Assembly (NCBI GenBank): GCA_965237775.1 | Contig: OZ250155.1 | Span: 3,596,001-3,660,000, forward strand | Direction of reading: 5' to 3' | Length of the DNA: 64,000 nucleotides | From: CATOSP01 sp965237775 | Lineage (GTDB): Bacteria; Chloroflexota; Dehalococcoidia; Lucifugimonadales; UBA3495 | Shown here: positions 56,325 to 64,000 of the stretch, one piece after another | Layout of the letters: every line of letters starts with the position of its first letter | Position numbering within the stretch: the stretch's first letter is position 1 | Translations under genes and position numbers: made by a program | The notes under the pieces: model-generated | What the model saw: only the letters and a program-made list of their open reading frames with translations | What the model was told of the DNA's origin: nothing | Database searches by the model: none

Positions 56325-57661
56325 ACTCTCAGGCAAGAAACGCAAGCAACCCAGTTCCTGTCCCAAGGGCTGGCTCCACGCTTCCAGTGTGGTTCAACTC
56401 GAACTCACCATCAAGCAGGAGCGCTATGCCCGGCCGTTGCGTGGGCATCACCCGTTTCGTATACAACCGCCTGGTGGCCAATGACCAGGCTGGACGTGAC
56501 GCCGGACTGTGGCTAACTCCCCACGAGTTGGAGAAGGAGTTCAACGCTGCCAAGCACATCAACCCGTCGATGACCTTCGTCACTGGCGTGAGCAAGTTTG
56601 TGGCTCAGGGCGCGTGCCGCAACTACCGCACCGCACACTCACGGTGGCGCAACAAGGAACTCAAAGCCCGCCGTCCGGTCTTCCACCGGAAGAACCGCAC
56701 GGGTACGGGATCGTTCCTGGCCGCCTCAGGTGTCGCCGTCATAAAGTACGACGGCCACCGGCGCATCAGGTTGCCCTATCTAGGCAGCGTTCGCATGACC
56801 CGAGCATTGCCGGAAGGAATACCCTGCGAGGTTGCTATCAGGAAGCTAACCGGCCGCTGGTACGCCAGCATCGCGTACTGGAAATCGCCCGTAGCGCCGC
56901 CCAACCGAGAAACCCAATCCGTGGGTGGTGTGGACGTGGGCATCAGTCCCCTGGCAGTGGACAGCGGAGGTGAACATCCCAATCACGGGGCACATTACCA
57001 GCCGGTGCAGACTGCCAACGGCCAGTGGCAATATCCCAATCCCAAGGCATACAACAGAGTGCTCAGGACACTTCGCCGTTTCCAGAGAGCGCAGGCTCGC
57101 CGGACGCCGGGCAGCCGGGGTTGGCGGCAAGCCCAAAGTCGCATCGACCGAGCTCACCGCCGTGCCAGAGGCCTGCGCGACAACGCTCACCACCACGTCA
57201 GCCAAGCTCTCGTCCGGAAGTACCACACCCTGGGCATCGAAACGCTGAACGTCGCTGGCATGATCAAGGCGGGTCTGCAACCCAAGGCCTTAGCCGACGC
57301 CGGAATGTCCGGCCTGTTGGACAAGATCCGCTACAAGGCCGAACGTTGCGGCGCCACAGTTGTTGAGGCCGGCCAGTGGTACCCCAGCAGCAAGACCTGT
57401 TCGGTCTGCGGAGTGGTGAACGGAGACCTCGGCCGGGAACCCGAATGGGATTGCCCGAACTGTGGCGCCCATCATGACCGCAACGAGAATGCAGCTCGCA
57501 ACCTGCGGAAACTTGCGCTACTCGCGGTAGGCGAGGATGTAATGCTCCCGGACGGGGAAGCGCTGGCCGGCGGTGATGCCACCGCCGGTGAAACTGCCCC
57601 GGATGAAGGGAGAACCAAGCCGGAGACGACGGTTCACCCCCAGCTCAGGCTGGTCCTGTAA
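56317..57661 (+). pseudogene. tnpB: TnpB of element D, frameshifted
   Basis: Starts at GTG 56317 over the tnpA stop. After about 37 codons (VELSGKKRKQPSSCPKGW ... QERYAR) one extra C near 56437 shifts the frame. The rest is intact: CVGITRFVYNRLVANDQAG, GVDVGISPLAV, GIETLNVAGM, CSVCGVVNGDLGREPEWDCPNCG and HHDRNENAARN. One base separates it from a complete nuclease, so read support should be checked. Confidence 0.88.
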
Positions 57662-57676
57662 CCATTGTTATCCATT
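57500..57676 (+). ncRNA. Probable omega RNA region of element D
   Basis: CCGGCGGTG (57567-57575) and CACCGCCGG (57580-57588) form a perfect nine-base hairpin with loop ATGC inside the tnpB coding end, followed by the tract AAGGGAGAACCAAG shared with A and C. See the finding on covariation. Confidence 0.5.
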
Positions 57677-57688
57677 TGGAGTACCCTA

Positions 57689-58345
57689 TCAGATCATCGC
57701 CATCTGCCGGGCGGTTTCGGCCACCGCTTCCTCGCCGCCCATTGTCAGCGATTCCAACAGGTCTTTGTGCTTGCGGCTCCGGCTGCCGTACAGCCGGGCC
57801 GAGAACACGGTGATGATCTCCAACACGTCCTGGGCCAACTCCTCCTCGAAACTTGGTTGCTCGCCTTGATGGATGATCACGATCTCAATGCCTTGCATCT
57901 CGCACAGAGTGAACACCAGCTCGGCGCCGAATCGCAGCAGGCGATCCTTGTGAGTGATTACCAGCCGCTCGGTGCGCCGGTGCAGGATCAACTCCAGGAG
58001 CGACTGCAAGCCTTTCTTGCGGTAGTTCATGCCGCTGCCGAGGTCCCGAATCACTTGGGTGCGCCAGCCTTTCGTAGCGCAGTAGGCTTCCAGCGCAGTG
58101 TGCTGCCGTTCCAAGTCGTCCTTCTGGTCGTGGCCCGATACTCTGGCATAGCAGACCGTCAGCGGTTCCTGGGCCGCCGTCTCCGCACGTCCCAGCAGGT
58201 CGGCGATGGCGTAGTACCGGGTGCCGCCGCGTGTCTTGCGATTCGGTCGCAGCTCGCCGGTCGCTTCCCACTTCCGCAGTTGTCCCGGCGTGGTGCCAAG
58301 CAATCGGGCCGCTTCGCCTATCTTTACCAACCTCGGCTCTGTCAC
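57689..58345 (-). CDS. tnpA: IS607-type serine recombinase TnpA, element E (solo)
   Basis: A 218-residue recombinase of a second subfamily, with a MerR-like N-terminus (LVKIGEAARLLGTTPGQLRKWEATGEL), catalytic Ser in VCYARVSGHDQKDDLERQ, then THKDRLLRFGAELVFTLCE and FSARLYGSRSRKHKDLLE. It is closest to element F. No tnpB follows: only 13 bases separate its stop from the right end of element D. The start is GTG 58345. Confidence 0.92.
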   Translation of the reverse strand: MTEPRLVKIGEAARLLGTTPGQLRKWEATGELRPNRKTRGGTRYYAIADLLGRAETAAQEPLTVCYARVSGHDQKDDLERQHTALEAYCATKGWRTQVIRDLGSGMNYRKKGLQSLLELILHRRTERLVITHKDRLLRFGAELVFTLCEMQGIEIVIIHQGEQPSFEEELAQDVLEIITVFSARLYGSRSRKHKDLLESLTMGGEEAVAETARQMAMI

Positions 58346-58675
58346 CAGAGTATATTAGGATAAGTTAGACCAGATTACAACGACCAGTTACCAGCCCCGG
58401 ATGGGCAACCCCACGCCAAAATATAACGCGCACCCCGTCCTGTAATACTCCGGTAATGCACCGTGGCGTACTCTAACGTCCTGTGGCGTCCAGGTTGTGC
58501 ATATTGGCCGATTTTTGTAACAACACCTATTGATTGTTCAAAGCTCAAGATGCTATAACCTTGTGTGGACGATTGCCCACAATATGAGATAGGGAGGCTG
58601 CCCCTGGATCATCTCATCCCGGCAGGACCGGGTACCCCAAAGGACCAGAACCACACATTCTAGGAGCGATGCTAC
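58346..58675. other. Element E end and promoter region of the surface operon
   Basis: AT-rich terminal sequence of element E (about 58346-58375) followed by 300 bases without a gene. A good AGGAGCGATGC site precedes ATG 58676. No promoter was singled out. Confidence 0.4.
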
Positions 58676-61429
58676 ATGAAAACCAAGATTGGAATACCCA
58701 TCGGGCTGGCCTTGGTGATGTTCTTCGGCGTCTTCACCGCCATGCTCGCCTTCGGGACGCTGAGTCCCCAACCAACGCAGGCGCAGACTACACCCAGCGC
58801 CAACAGGTCCATCTCCCCAATGTCGGTGGCGCCTAGCGGGACGGTGACGGTGACCATCGCAATCGCTGACTTCTATACCTTCGCCGAAGTTGAGGAGACT
58901 TTGCCCAATGGGTTCACCTACACGGGAACCAGTCTCCCAACCGTAGGCGCCAATGCGCCGGACATAGTCAGTGGACAGATGGTCACGTTCTCGATAAATG
59001 GCCGTTTGGGTGAGGCTGATTCAAGGTCATTCACCTATACCGTCAGCGTGGCCGATACTGTTGTGGACGGAACGTATGATTTCTCCGGCAATCTGTCTAC
59101 GACTATTCCAGGTGACCCCGAGTTCGTGGACTTTAATGCTACGGTCGGCGGCTCTTCCATGGTGACGGTTCGATCTTCCGGTGAAGCAACCGATGACTCT
59201 CTGTCAGCCGTAACCGTGATGGCCGACCCTGACAGTCCCGGCGCAGCCGCCGAGTATACGATCACATTCGTAACGGGCGAGATGCTGGAGGCAGACACCG
59301 CTCAGATCATCCTGGACATCGATTCCTCAGTTGGCGTGCCCACGTCCTTGTCTCCCAGCGCGGTGCGGATTCGCGCCAGCAGGATTGATGGGGGCGCTAA
59401 TGCGAGGCCCAACCAGAACAGGGCCCTGGACTTGGCTCCTGTTTACAGGGTGATCCCTGGCACCGACGGTCGCAAGGAGTACAAGATCCGAATCCCCAAC
59501 ATGGACGGCGTTCCGGAAAATCCGGTGGCCGACATCGCCGCGGGCGCAACCGTCACGCTGACCCTGCTGGCCAACTCCGGGTTCACCAACCCCACCGAGG
59601 CCGGCAGCGACGACTTCACCGTGAGCACCAGCAAACAGGGCGCGGGAGTCAAGGCCCCGTTCACAACCCCGTTGGTGCTCTTCTCCGACGACAAGGCGGA
59701 CAACCGGAACAAACCGCTGACGATCACCGGGAAGGGGTTCAAGAACGGGACCACCGCGGTAGTTTACCTGGAAGAGATGGTCAACGGCGGAGTAGTCAAA
59801 GAGACGGATTTGATCAGCATCCTGGTCGGCAGCGACGACACCTTCGAAGCCACCTTCAATGTGACCGTCCCTCCATTCAAGGCCGGCAAGGGCAACATGA
59901 TCAAGGCCAAAGACGGCGAGACGCCGCCAAACCGCACTGAAACGGCCGTGGAGTTCGAGGTCGAGGGACTGCTGACCGCCTCGCCCAAGACGGCCGCCAT
60001 CGGCGACAAAATTCAGATCTCCCTTACAGACTGGCCACCCTACACGAATGATGACCCTATAGAAGATGCCACCGTCAAGATTGCGGGCATCGAACAGGAG
60101 ATCATCGGCTCTATGACTGTGGCGAATGGCAAGGCCACCTTCCAAATAGAGATAGGCAACGGCGTCCCCTCGGGCACCGAGGAGTTGCAGGTCGACGCAG
60201 CGGGCGAGTCAGACTCGACCAACGTCGTTATCTCCGGCGCTGATCTTACCGTAACGCCGAGCACCGTCGTTCCGAACCAAAACGTGACGGTCGTGGGCCA
60301 AGGCTTCGGAGACCGCGCCAAGATCAACACTGGTGACGAGAACGACACGAGCAACGTAGAGTTCGGGGGAGACCCTGCCCATTTGGAAGTCGACTCCGAC
60401 AACTTCAACAACGGCGAGGGCATCACCACCGACAGCGGCGGGAACTGGAACGCCTCCATCGTGATCCCCATTACGGGCGCTTCCACCACCGAGGGGACTC
60501 ACACGCTGGACGTGATGGACAGCTCCGGCCGTTCCGGGTCCGCGGAAGTCGTCATCGCCGAGCGCAAGATCACGCTGGACCCGCCCACGGCCAGGCCCGG
60601 GGTGATGGTCCAACTCACCGGCTCCGGGTTCCCGGCCTCCAACAGACGGTCCGAGCAGACCGCGCCGCCGGTGTCGATTGAATACGGTGACGACCTAGTC
60701 GGCACCGTCAACCCGGACTCCTCGGGCAACATCGCTACCTCCTTCCGGATCCCCTTCGACGCCAGCATTCCCTCCAGCAACACGGTCACGGTCAAGTTCA
60801 CCTACACGCAGAACAATGCGAACTTTGATGTGATCGAGCACTACACCCACGAGGTGCCCGGCGCGACCATCTCCCTCTCGGCGTCCGAGGGCAAGCCCGG
60901 CGATACCATCACGGTAACCGGCGAGGGTTTCGCGCAGCACGCCTCCGTCTCCAGTATGTCTATCGGCACGATCGACATACTCCCGTCCCCCAAGCCCAGC
61001 ACGAGCAGGGAAGGGACCTTCACGACTTCGGTCCTGATTCCCGGCATAGACCTGGGCACCCATAGCATCGAAGTCGAGATCAGTGACACCGTAGCCAGCG
61101 CCGTGTTCAGGGTCGTCGAAGAGACCACCACCATGATGCCCGAGGTTATGATGGCTGAAGAGGCAGCGCCCGACGTTGCCTTCGCCGCCGTCATCGCCGA
61201 GGACAACCTGATCGCGGTTTACCACTTCGATCCCGCGACCCAGAACGAGGCTCCCAACTACGGTTATACCGTCTACGACGCACGGCCACTCTTTATGAGC
61301 GGCAACAATCTCGATTCGATCGAGCCCGGCCAGTTCTACACCGTAGAGGTGTCTGAGGACCAGATGGGCGTGACCCTCGGCAGTCAAACCGTGGACCTGT
61401 ACGCCGCATTCACCCCGATTCGGTGGTAA
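58676..61429 (+). CDS. Secreted surface protein with IPT/TIG-like domains
   Basis: A 917-residue exported protein with a Sec signal (MKTKIGIPIGLALVMFFGVFTAML ... AQA). It is built of beta-sandwich domains: repeated LTITGKGFKNGTTAVVYLEE, LTVTPSTVVPNQNVTVVGQGFGDRA, ITLDPPTARPGVMVQLTGSGFPAS and SASEGKPGDTITVTGEGFAQHA are IPT/TIG-like. The C-terminal YHFDPATQNEAPNYGYTVYDARP...LYAAFTPIRW region is a separate domain, perhaps for anchoring. It probably forms part of the outer surface layer. The gene is followed by the collagen-like gene after a strong palindrome, suggesting one regulated pair. Confidence 0.85.
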   Translation: MKTKIGIPIGLALVMFFGVFTAMLAFGTLSPQPTQAQTTPSANRSISPMSVAPSGTVTVTIAIADFYTFAEVEETLPNGFTYTGTSLPTVGANAPDIVSGQMVTFSINGRLGEADSRSFTYTVSVADTVVDGTYDFSGNLSTTIPGDPEFVDFNATVGGSSMVTVRSSGEATDDSLSAVTVMADPDSPGAAAEYTITFVTGEMLEADTAQIILDIDSSVGVPTSLSPSAVRIRASRIDGGANARPNQNRALDLAPVYRVIPGTDGRKEYKIRIPNMDGVPENPVADIAAGATVTLTLLANSGFTNPTEAGSDDFTVSTSKQGAGVKAPFTTPLVLFSDDKADNRNKPLTITGKGFKNGTTAVVYLEEMVNGGVVKETDLISILVGSDDTFEATFNVTVPPFKAGKGNMIKAKDGETPPNRTETAVEFEVEGLLTASPKTAAIGDKIQISLTDWPPYTNDDPIEDATVKIAGIEQEIIGSMTVANGKATFQIEIGNGVPSGTEELQVDAAGESDSTNVVISGADLTVTPSTVVPNQNVTVVGQGFGDRAKINTGDENDTSNVEFGGDPAHLEVDSDNFNNGEGITTDSGGNWNASIVIPITGASTTEGTHTLDVMDSSGRSGSAEVVIAERKITLDPPTARPGVMVQLTGSGFPASNRRSEQTAPPVSIEYGDDLVGTVNPDSSGNIATSFRIPFDASIPSSNTVTVKFTYTQNNANFDVIEHYTHEVPGATISLSASEGKPGDTITVTGEGFAQHASVSSMSIGTIDILPSPKPSTSREGTFTTSVLIPGIDLGTHSIEVEISDTVASAVFRVVEETTTMMPEVMMAEEAAPDVAFAAVIAEDNLIAVYHFDPATQNEAPNYGYTVYDARPLFMSGNNLDSIEPGQFYTVEVSEDQMGVTLGSQTVDLYAAFTPIRW

Positions 61430-61448
61430 GGCTTAGAACTTGAGTCTG

Positions 61449-61478
61449 AATAGGGTCCCGGAATTCCGGGACCCTATT
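61449..61478. terminator. Perfect 30-bp palindrome between surface genes
   Basis: The arms AATAGGGTCCCGG and CCGGGACCCTATT meet at AATT, a perfect 15-base stem on each side. No U-tract follows (GCCCCCC), so it may attenuate transcription or protect the upstream mRNA 3-prime end rather than terminate fully. Confidence 0.55.
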
Positions 61479-61506
61479 GCCCCCCTAAAGTCACGAGGAG
61501 TTTTCA

Positions 61507-62565
61507 ATGAAGAAACCCAAAATCCTAGTGCTACTCATGATCGTGGCGCTGTTCCTGGCCATACCGGCCGTGACGCTGGCCCAGGCCCCGCCCCTGGCCA
61601 GGTTTGCCGGAACGGCCATGGTCGACGATGCGGCGGCGCCAGATGGCACCATGGTCTCCGCCATGATCGGCGAGGTCGAGGTGGCCTCGGGGACCGTGTC
61701 CGGCGGCAGCTACTTGCTCACCGTCGTTCAGCCTCCCGGTGATGACTTCGTCGGAGCGTCCATCATGTTCATGATCGGTGACATGATGGCCGGCGAAAGC
61801 TCCACCTGGGCCCCCGGACTGAGCGAACCCCTGGACCTCACCGCCATGGCGGTCCTTGAAGGTCAGGCCATCATGGCTTCCCTGTACGAGATCGGGCACT
61901 CCGGCTCGTCCGGAATGGCCACGCTGACCGAAATCGGCGAAGAGACCCGTGTCGAGTTTTCGGTCAACCCCGGCGCAACGATGAGCGGAGCAGCCCACAT
62001 CCACAACGGTTCCTGTGGAGAGGGCTTGGGCGCCATTGTTCACGACCTGACCAGCGTGGAAGACGGCATGTCCATGACCATGGTCGCGGCCGCCCTCTCG
62101 TCGCTGCAGGACGGCAACCACGTAATCAACGTTCACTCAGCTAGCGACGCCACCGTCCACACCGTCTGCGGAGCGATCCCGGACGCTGACGGCATGACCG
62201 CCATGCCGGCCATGATGGCCGGGGCTGACGGCGCGGCAGGCGAGAAGGGTGACAAGGGCGATACCGGCGCCATCGGCCCCCGTGGTGGGACCGGAGCCAA
62301 AGGTGACCAGGGCGAGGCCGGCGCTGCTGGCTCTGCTGGTCCCGCTGGATCTGCCGGGCCCGCCGGCGCTGACGGCTCTGCTGGTCCCGCTGGATCTGCT
62401 GGCTCTGCCGGAGCCTCCGGCGCTGACGGCACTGATGGCGCCCCGGGTTCCGCTGGCGCAGCGGGTCCCGCTGGAGGCGGAGCCCTCGCAATCATCGCGC
62501 TGATCATCGCGATCGTGGCAGTCGTCATTGGCGGCGCGGCCATCGTGATGGGACGAAGCTCCTAG
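61507..62565 (+). CDS. CHRD-domain protein with collagen-like stalk and C-terminal membrane helix
   Basis: A 352-residue exported protein: Sec signal (ILVLLMIVALFLAIPAVTLAQA), a beta region, a CHRD-like domain (SGAAHIHNGSCGEGLGAIVHDL ... GNHVINVHSASDATVHTVCGAIP), then about 85 residues of Gly-X-Y collagen repeats (GADGAAGEKGDKGDTGAIGP ...) and a final membrane helix (ALAIIALIIAIVAVVIGGAAIVM). The collagen part should trimerise and hold the CHRD head away from the membrane. It is likely co-expressed with the 58676 gene. A strong terminator follows at 62597. Confidence 0.85.
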   Translation: MKKPKILVLLMIVALFLAIPAVTLAQAPPLARFAGTAMVDDAAAPDGTMVSAMIGEVEVASGTVSGGSYLLTVVQPPGDDFVGASIMFMIGDMMAGESSTWAPGLSEPLDLTAMAVLEGQAIMASLYEIGHSGSSGMATLTEIGEETRVEFSVNPGATMSGAAHIHNGSCGEGLGAIVHDLTSVEDGMSMTMVAAALSSLQDGNHVINVHSASDATVHTVCGAIPDADGMTAMPAMMAGADGAAGEKGDKGDTGAIGPRGGTGAKGDQGEAGAAGSAGPAGSAGPAGADGSAGPAGSAGSAGASGADGTDGAPGSAGAAGPAGGGALAIIALIIAIVAVVIGGAAIVMGRSS

Positions 62566-62596
62566 ACCAACCCCGGTTCCCACGTAACCAAGCAAA

Positions 62597-62627
62597 GGCG
62601 TCTCCGCTGGAGGCGCCCTTTTCTTTT
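62597..62627 (+). terminator. Rho-independent terminator
   Basis: GGCGTCTCC and GGAGGCGCC form a nine-base stem (one mismatch pair) with loop GCT, followed by CTTTTCTTTT. It ends the surface-protein operon. Confidence 0.75.
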
Positions 62628-62707
62628 GCCGGCGGCCCCGGGGGGTGACAGGGCGAGCAACTGTTCCTCCAAATATGATGTAGTTTGATGTTAACTGATA
62701 GTATCTT

Positions 62708-63346
62708 ATGCCACACGAATCTGACCTGATCCGCATAGGGGCTGCTGCCCGGCTCCTGGGAGTGACTCCCCAGACCCTTCGCAAGTGGGAGTCCACCGGC
62801 TACCTTGCGCCAGCGCGCAGGACTCCTGGAGGCGCCAGGTATTACTCCACAGTCCAGCTTCTGGGCCTGAAGGCTGAGAACTCCTTCACCGTCTGCTACG
62901 CCCGGGTCTCCAGCCACGACCAGAAGGCTGACCTGGACCGGCAGCAGGCTCTCCTGGAAAGCTACTGTGCCGCCCAGGGCTGGACGTCCGTGGTAATCCG
63001 GGACCTGGGCAGCGGGATGAATTACCAAAAGAAGGGGCTGCGCCAGCTGCTGGAGATGGTGCTGGAGCGGCGGATGCGCCGGTTGGCGCTGACCCACAAG
63101 GACCGGCTGTTGCGCTTCGGTGCGGAACTGGTGTTCACCCTGTGCGAGCTCCGGGGAATTGAGGTGGTCATCATCCACCAGGGGGAGCAGCCGAGTTTTG
63201 AGGAGGAGCTGGCCCAAGACGTGCTGGAGATAATCACGCTCTTTTCAGCCCGGTTGTACGGCAGCCGCAGCAGGAAACACCGGGAACTCCTATCCACCCT
63301 GGCGGAGACGGCGCCAGGCGCCGCTTCAGGAGCCGAGAGGTCTTGA
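62708..63346 (+). CDS. tnpA: IS607-type serine recombinase TnpA, element F
   Basis: A 212-residue recombinase (MPHESDLIRIGAAARLLGVTPQTLRKWESTGYL helix-turn-helix; catalytic Ser in VCYARVSSHDQKADLDRQQ; THKDRLLRFGAELVFTLCE; FSARLYGSRSRKHRELLS). Very close to element E. Its stop overlaps the tnpB start. Confidence 0.93.
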   Translation: MPHESDLIRIGAAARLLGVTPQTLRKWESTGYLAPARRTPGGARYYSTVQLLGLKAENSFTVCYARVSSHDQKADLDRQQALLESYCAAQGWTSVVIRDLGSGMNYQKKGLRQLLEMVLERRMRRLALTHKDRLLRFGAELVFTLCELRGIEVVIIHQGEQPSFEEELAQDVLEIITLFSARLYGSRSRKHRELLSTLAETAPGAASGAERS

Positions 63347-64000
63347 AGAAGTCCCACCGGGTGGCGCTCAAGCCCACGCCGGAGCAGGAATCCCTCTTCC
63401 CGCAGCACGCCGGGTACGCCCGATTCGCCTACAACTGGGCGGTGGGAGAGTTCCAGGCCGGCCTGCAGGTGGGGGAATGGCTCTCGGAGAAGTCCCTCCG
63501 TCCCAGGTGGAACCTGCTCAAGGGCATCATCGCGCCCTGGGGACGGGAACTGTCCCAGAATGCCGCAAAGTACGCCATCATCGACCTGGGGCAGGCCGCC
63601 TCCCGCTGGGGGGAATACCGCCGGAAGCGGAAGCAGGGCATCCCCTGCCGCCGGGTGGGGTTTCCCAGGTTCAAACGGCGCGAGCACGAGCAGGGATTCC
63701 GGGCCGACAACGGCCCGGATACAGTGATGGCCCTGGGCAGGACGGTCATCCTGCCCAGGATCGGACGGGTGGCCATGGTGGAGCATCTGAGGTTCAGTGG
63801 CCGCATCAACGAGGTGACCGTCAACCGCACCGCGGGCCGGTGGTTTGCCTGCTTCCCGGTGGAGACCGGAGAGCCGCCGCCTCCGGTCAAGGACGGGCCC
63901 ACCGTGGGAGTGGACGTGGGCATCGAGAATCTGGCGGTCTGCTCCGGCGGGACCGTGGTGGAGAATCCCAGGGCGCTCAAGCCCGCCCTCAGGCGCCTGA
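63343..64000 (+). CDS. tnpB: TnpB of element F (partial, 3-prime end outside window)
   Basis: Starts at TTG 63343 over the tnpA stop: KKSHRVALKPTPEQESLFPQHAGYARFAYNWAVGEF. The wedge region GFPRFKRREHEQGFRADNGPDTV and the first RuvC block with Asp191 in GVDVGIENLAV are visible; the frame is open to the window edge. The remaining catalytic residues cannot be judged. A fragment of the same subfamily lies at 55511-55700. Confidence 0.88.
   Translation, partial: MKKSHRVALKPTPEQESLFPQHAGYARFAYNWAVGEFQAGLQVGEWLSEKSLRPRWNLLKGIIAPWGRELSQNAAKYAIIDLGQAASRWGEYRRKRKQGIPCRRVGFPRFKRREHEQGFRADNGPDTVMALGRTVILPRIGRVAMVEHLRFSGRINEVTVNRTAGRWFACFPVETGEPPPPVKDGPTVGVDVGIENLAVCSGGTVVENPRALKPALRRL

Larger units (their letters stand above)
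55722..57676 (+). mobile_element. IS607-type element D (tnpA intact, tnpB frameshifted)
   Basis: The left end AAGTAACATCAGATAATG leads into tnpA; the right end is GTAACCATTGTTATCCATTT (57659-57678). Organised exactly like A and C. It lies against the 3-prime end of the oppositely oriented tnpA of element E, which has lost its tnpB. Confidence 0.75.
62676..64000 (+). mobile_element. IS607-type element F, cut by window end
   Basis: AT-rich left end (ATGATGTAGTTTGATGTTAAC) before tnpA, then tnpB in the second subfamily. The right end lies outside the window. Confidence 0.75.

Overview
The window looks like a GC-rich bacterial accessory region, probably from an uncultured Chloroflexota (Dehalococcoidia/SAR202-like) metagenomic genome. 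That guess rests on the style of the genes: long secreted repeat proteins with short dockerin-like modules, Uma2 proteins with charged tails, a complete LivKHMGF-type uptake system and very dense, mixed insertion sequences. There is no rRNA, tRNA or housekeeping marker here, so the taxonomy is inference.

Layout. 0-2.6 kb: an IS5-family element abutting an amidase and its small GatC/AtzG-like partner. 3.2-4.3 kb: a broken Uma2 gene and an IS1380 scrap. 4.4-10.2 kb: the best conserved block, a branched-chain amino acid/amide ABC importer (substrate-binding lipoprotein, two permeases, two ATPases) with a dead ParE/RelE-type toxin-antitoxin pair between the binding protein and the first permease. 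10.2-16.9 kb: small accessory genes, including a HEPN-like pair killed by frameshifts, two membrane/unknown genes, a 322-residue unknown, a serine recombinase, an intact DinJ/YafQ-type toxin-antitoxin pair and a truncated alcohol dehydrogenase. 17.1-21.3 kb: an IS21 element whose istA is split by a complete IS1182 element (CTAG duplication). 21.3-22.8 kb: a pentapeptide-repeat/FRG-domain protein whose first codons come from the IS21 end. 22.8-24.6 kb: an IS701 element inserted in an older IS701 relic.

24.8-28.8 kb: a secreted zincin/RCC1-repeat protein and a PIG-L deacetylase. 28.9-35.1 kb: an IS5 element, a decayed MmeI-like DNA methyltransferase cut by IS110, and IS1380. 35.3-39.3 kb: a PIN-domain toxin-antitoxin pair, small ORFs, an IstB scrap, a YIP1-like membrane protein and sparse DNA. 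39.3-44.4 kb: a 1703-residue cadherin-like secreted protein with near-identical internal repeats. 44.6-58.4 kb: a tnpA/tnpB graveyard with five IS607-type units in three subfamilies, only one with a fully intact tnpB, mixed with Uma2, ISKra4, IS1 and ISAs1 relics. 58.7-62.6 kb: two secreted/surface proteins, one with IPT/TIG-like domains and one with CHRD plus a collagen-like stalk. 62.7-64 kb: a sixth IS607 unit running off the window.

The intact cargo does three jobs: nutrient uptake, surface display/adhesion, and plasmid-like stability or defence functions (toxins, FRG, methyltransferase relic, RNA-guided TnpB). Many genes are broken by single-base changes, several in homopolymer runs. Some of that may be assembly error rather than biology and should be checked on reads before the pseudogene calls are relied on.
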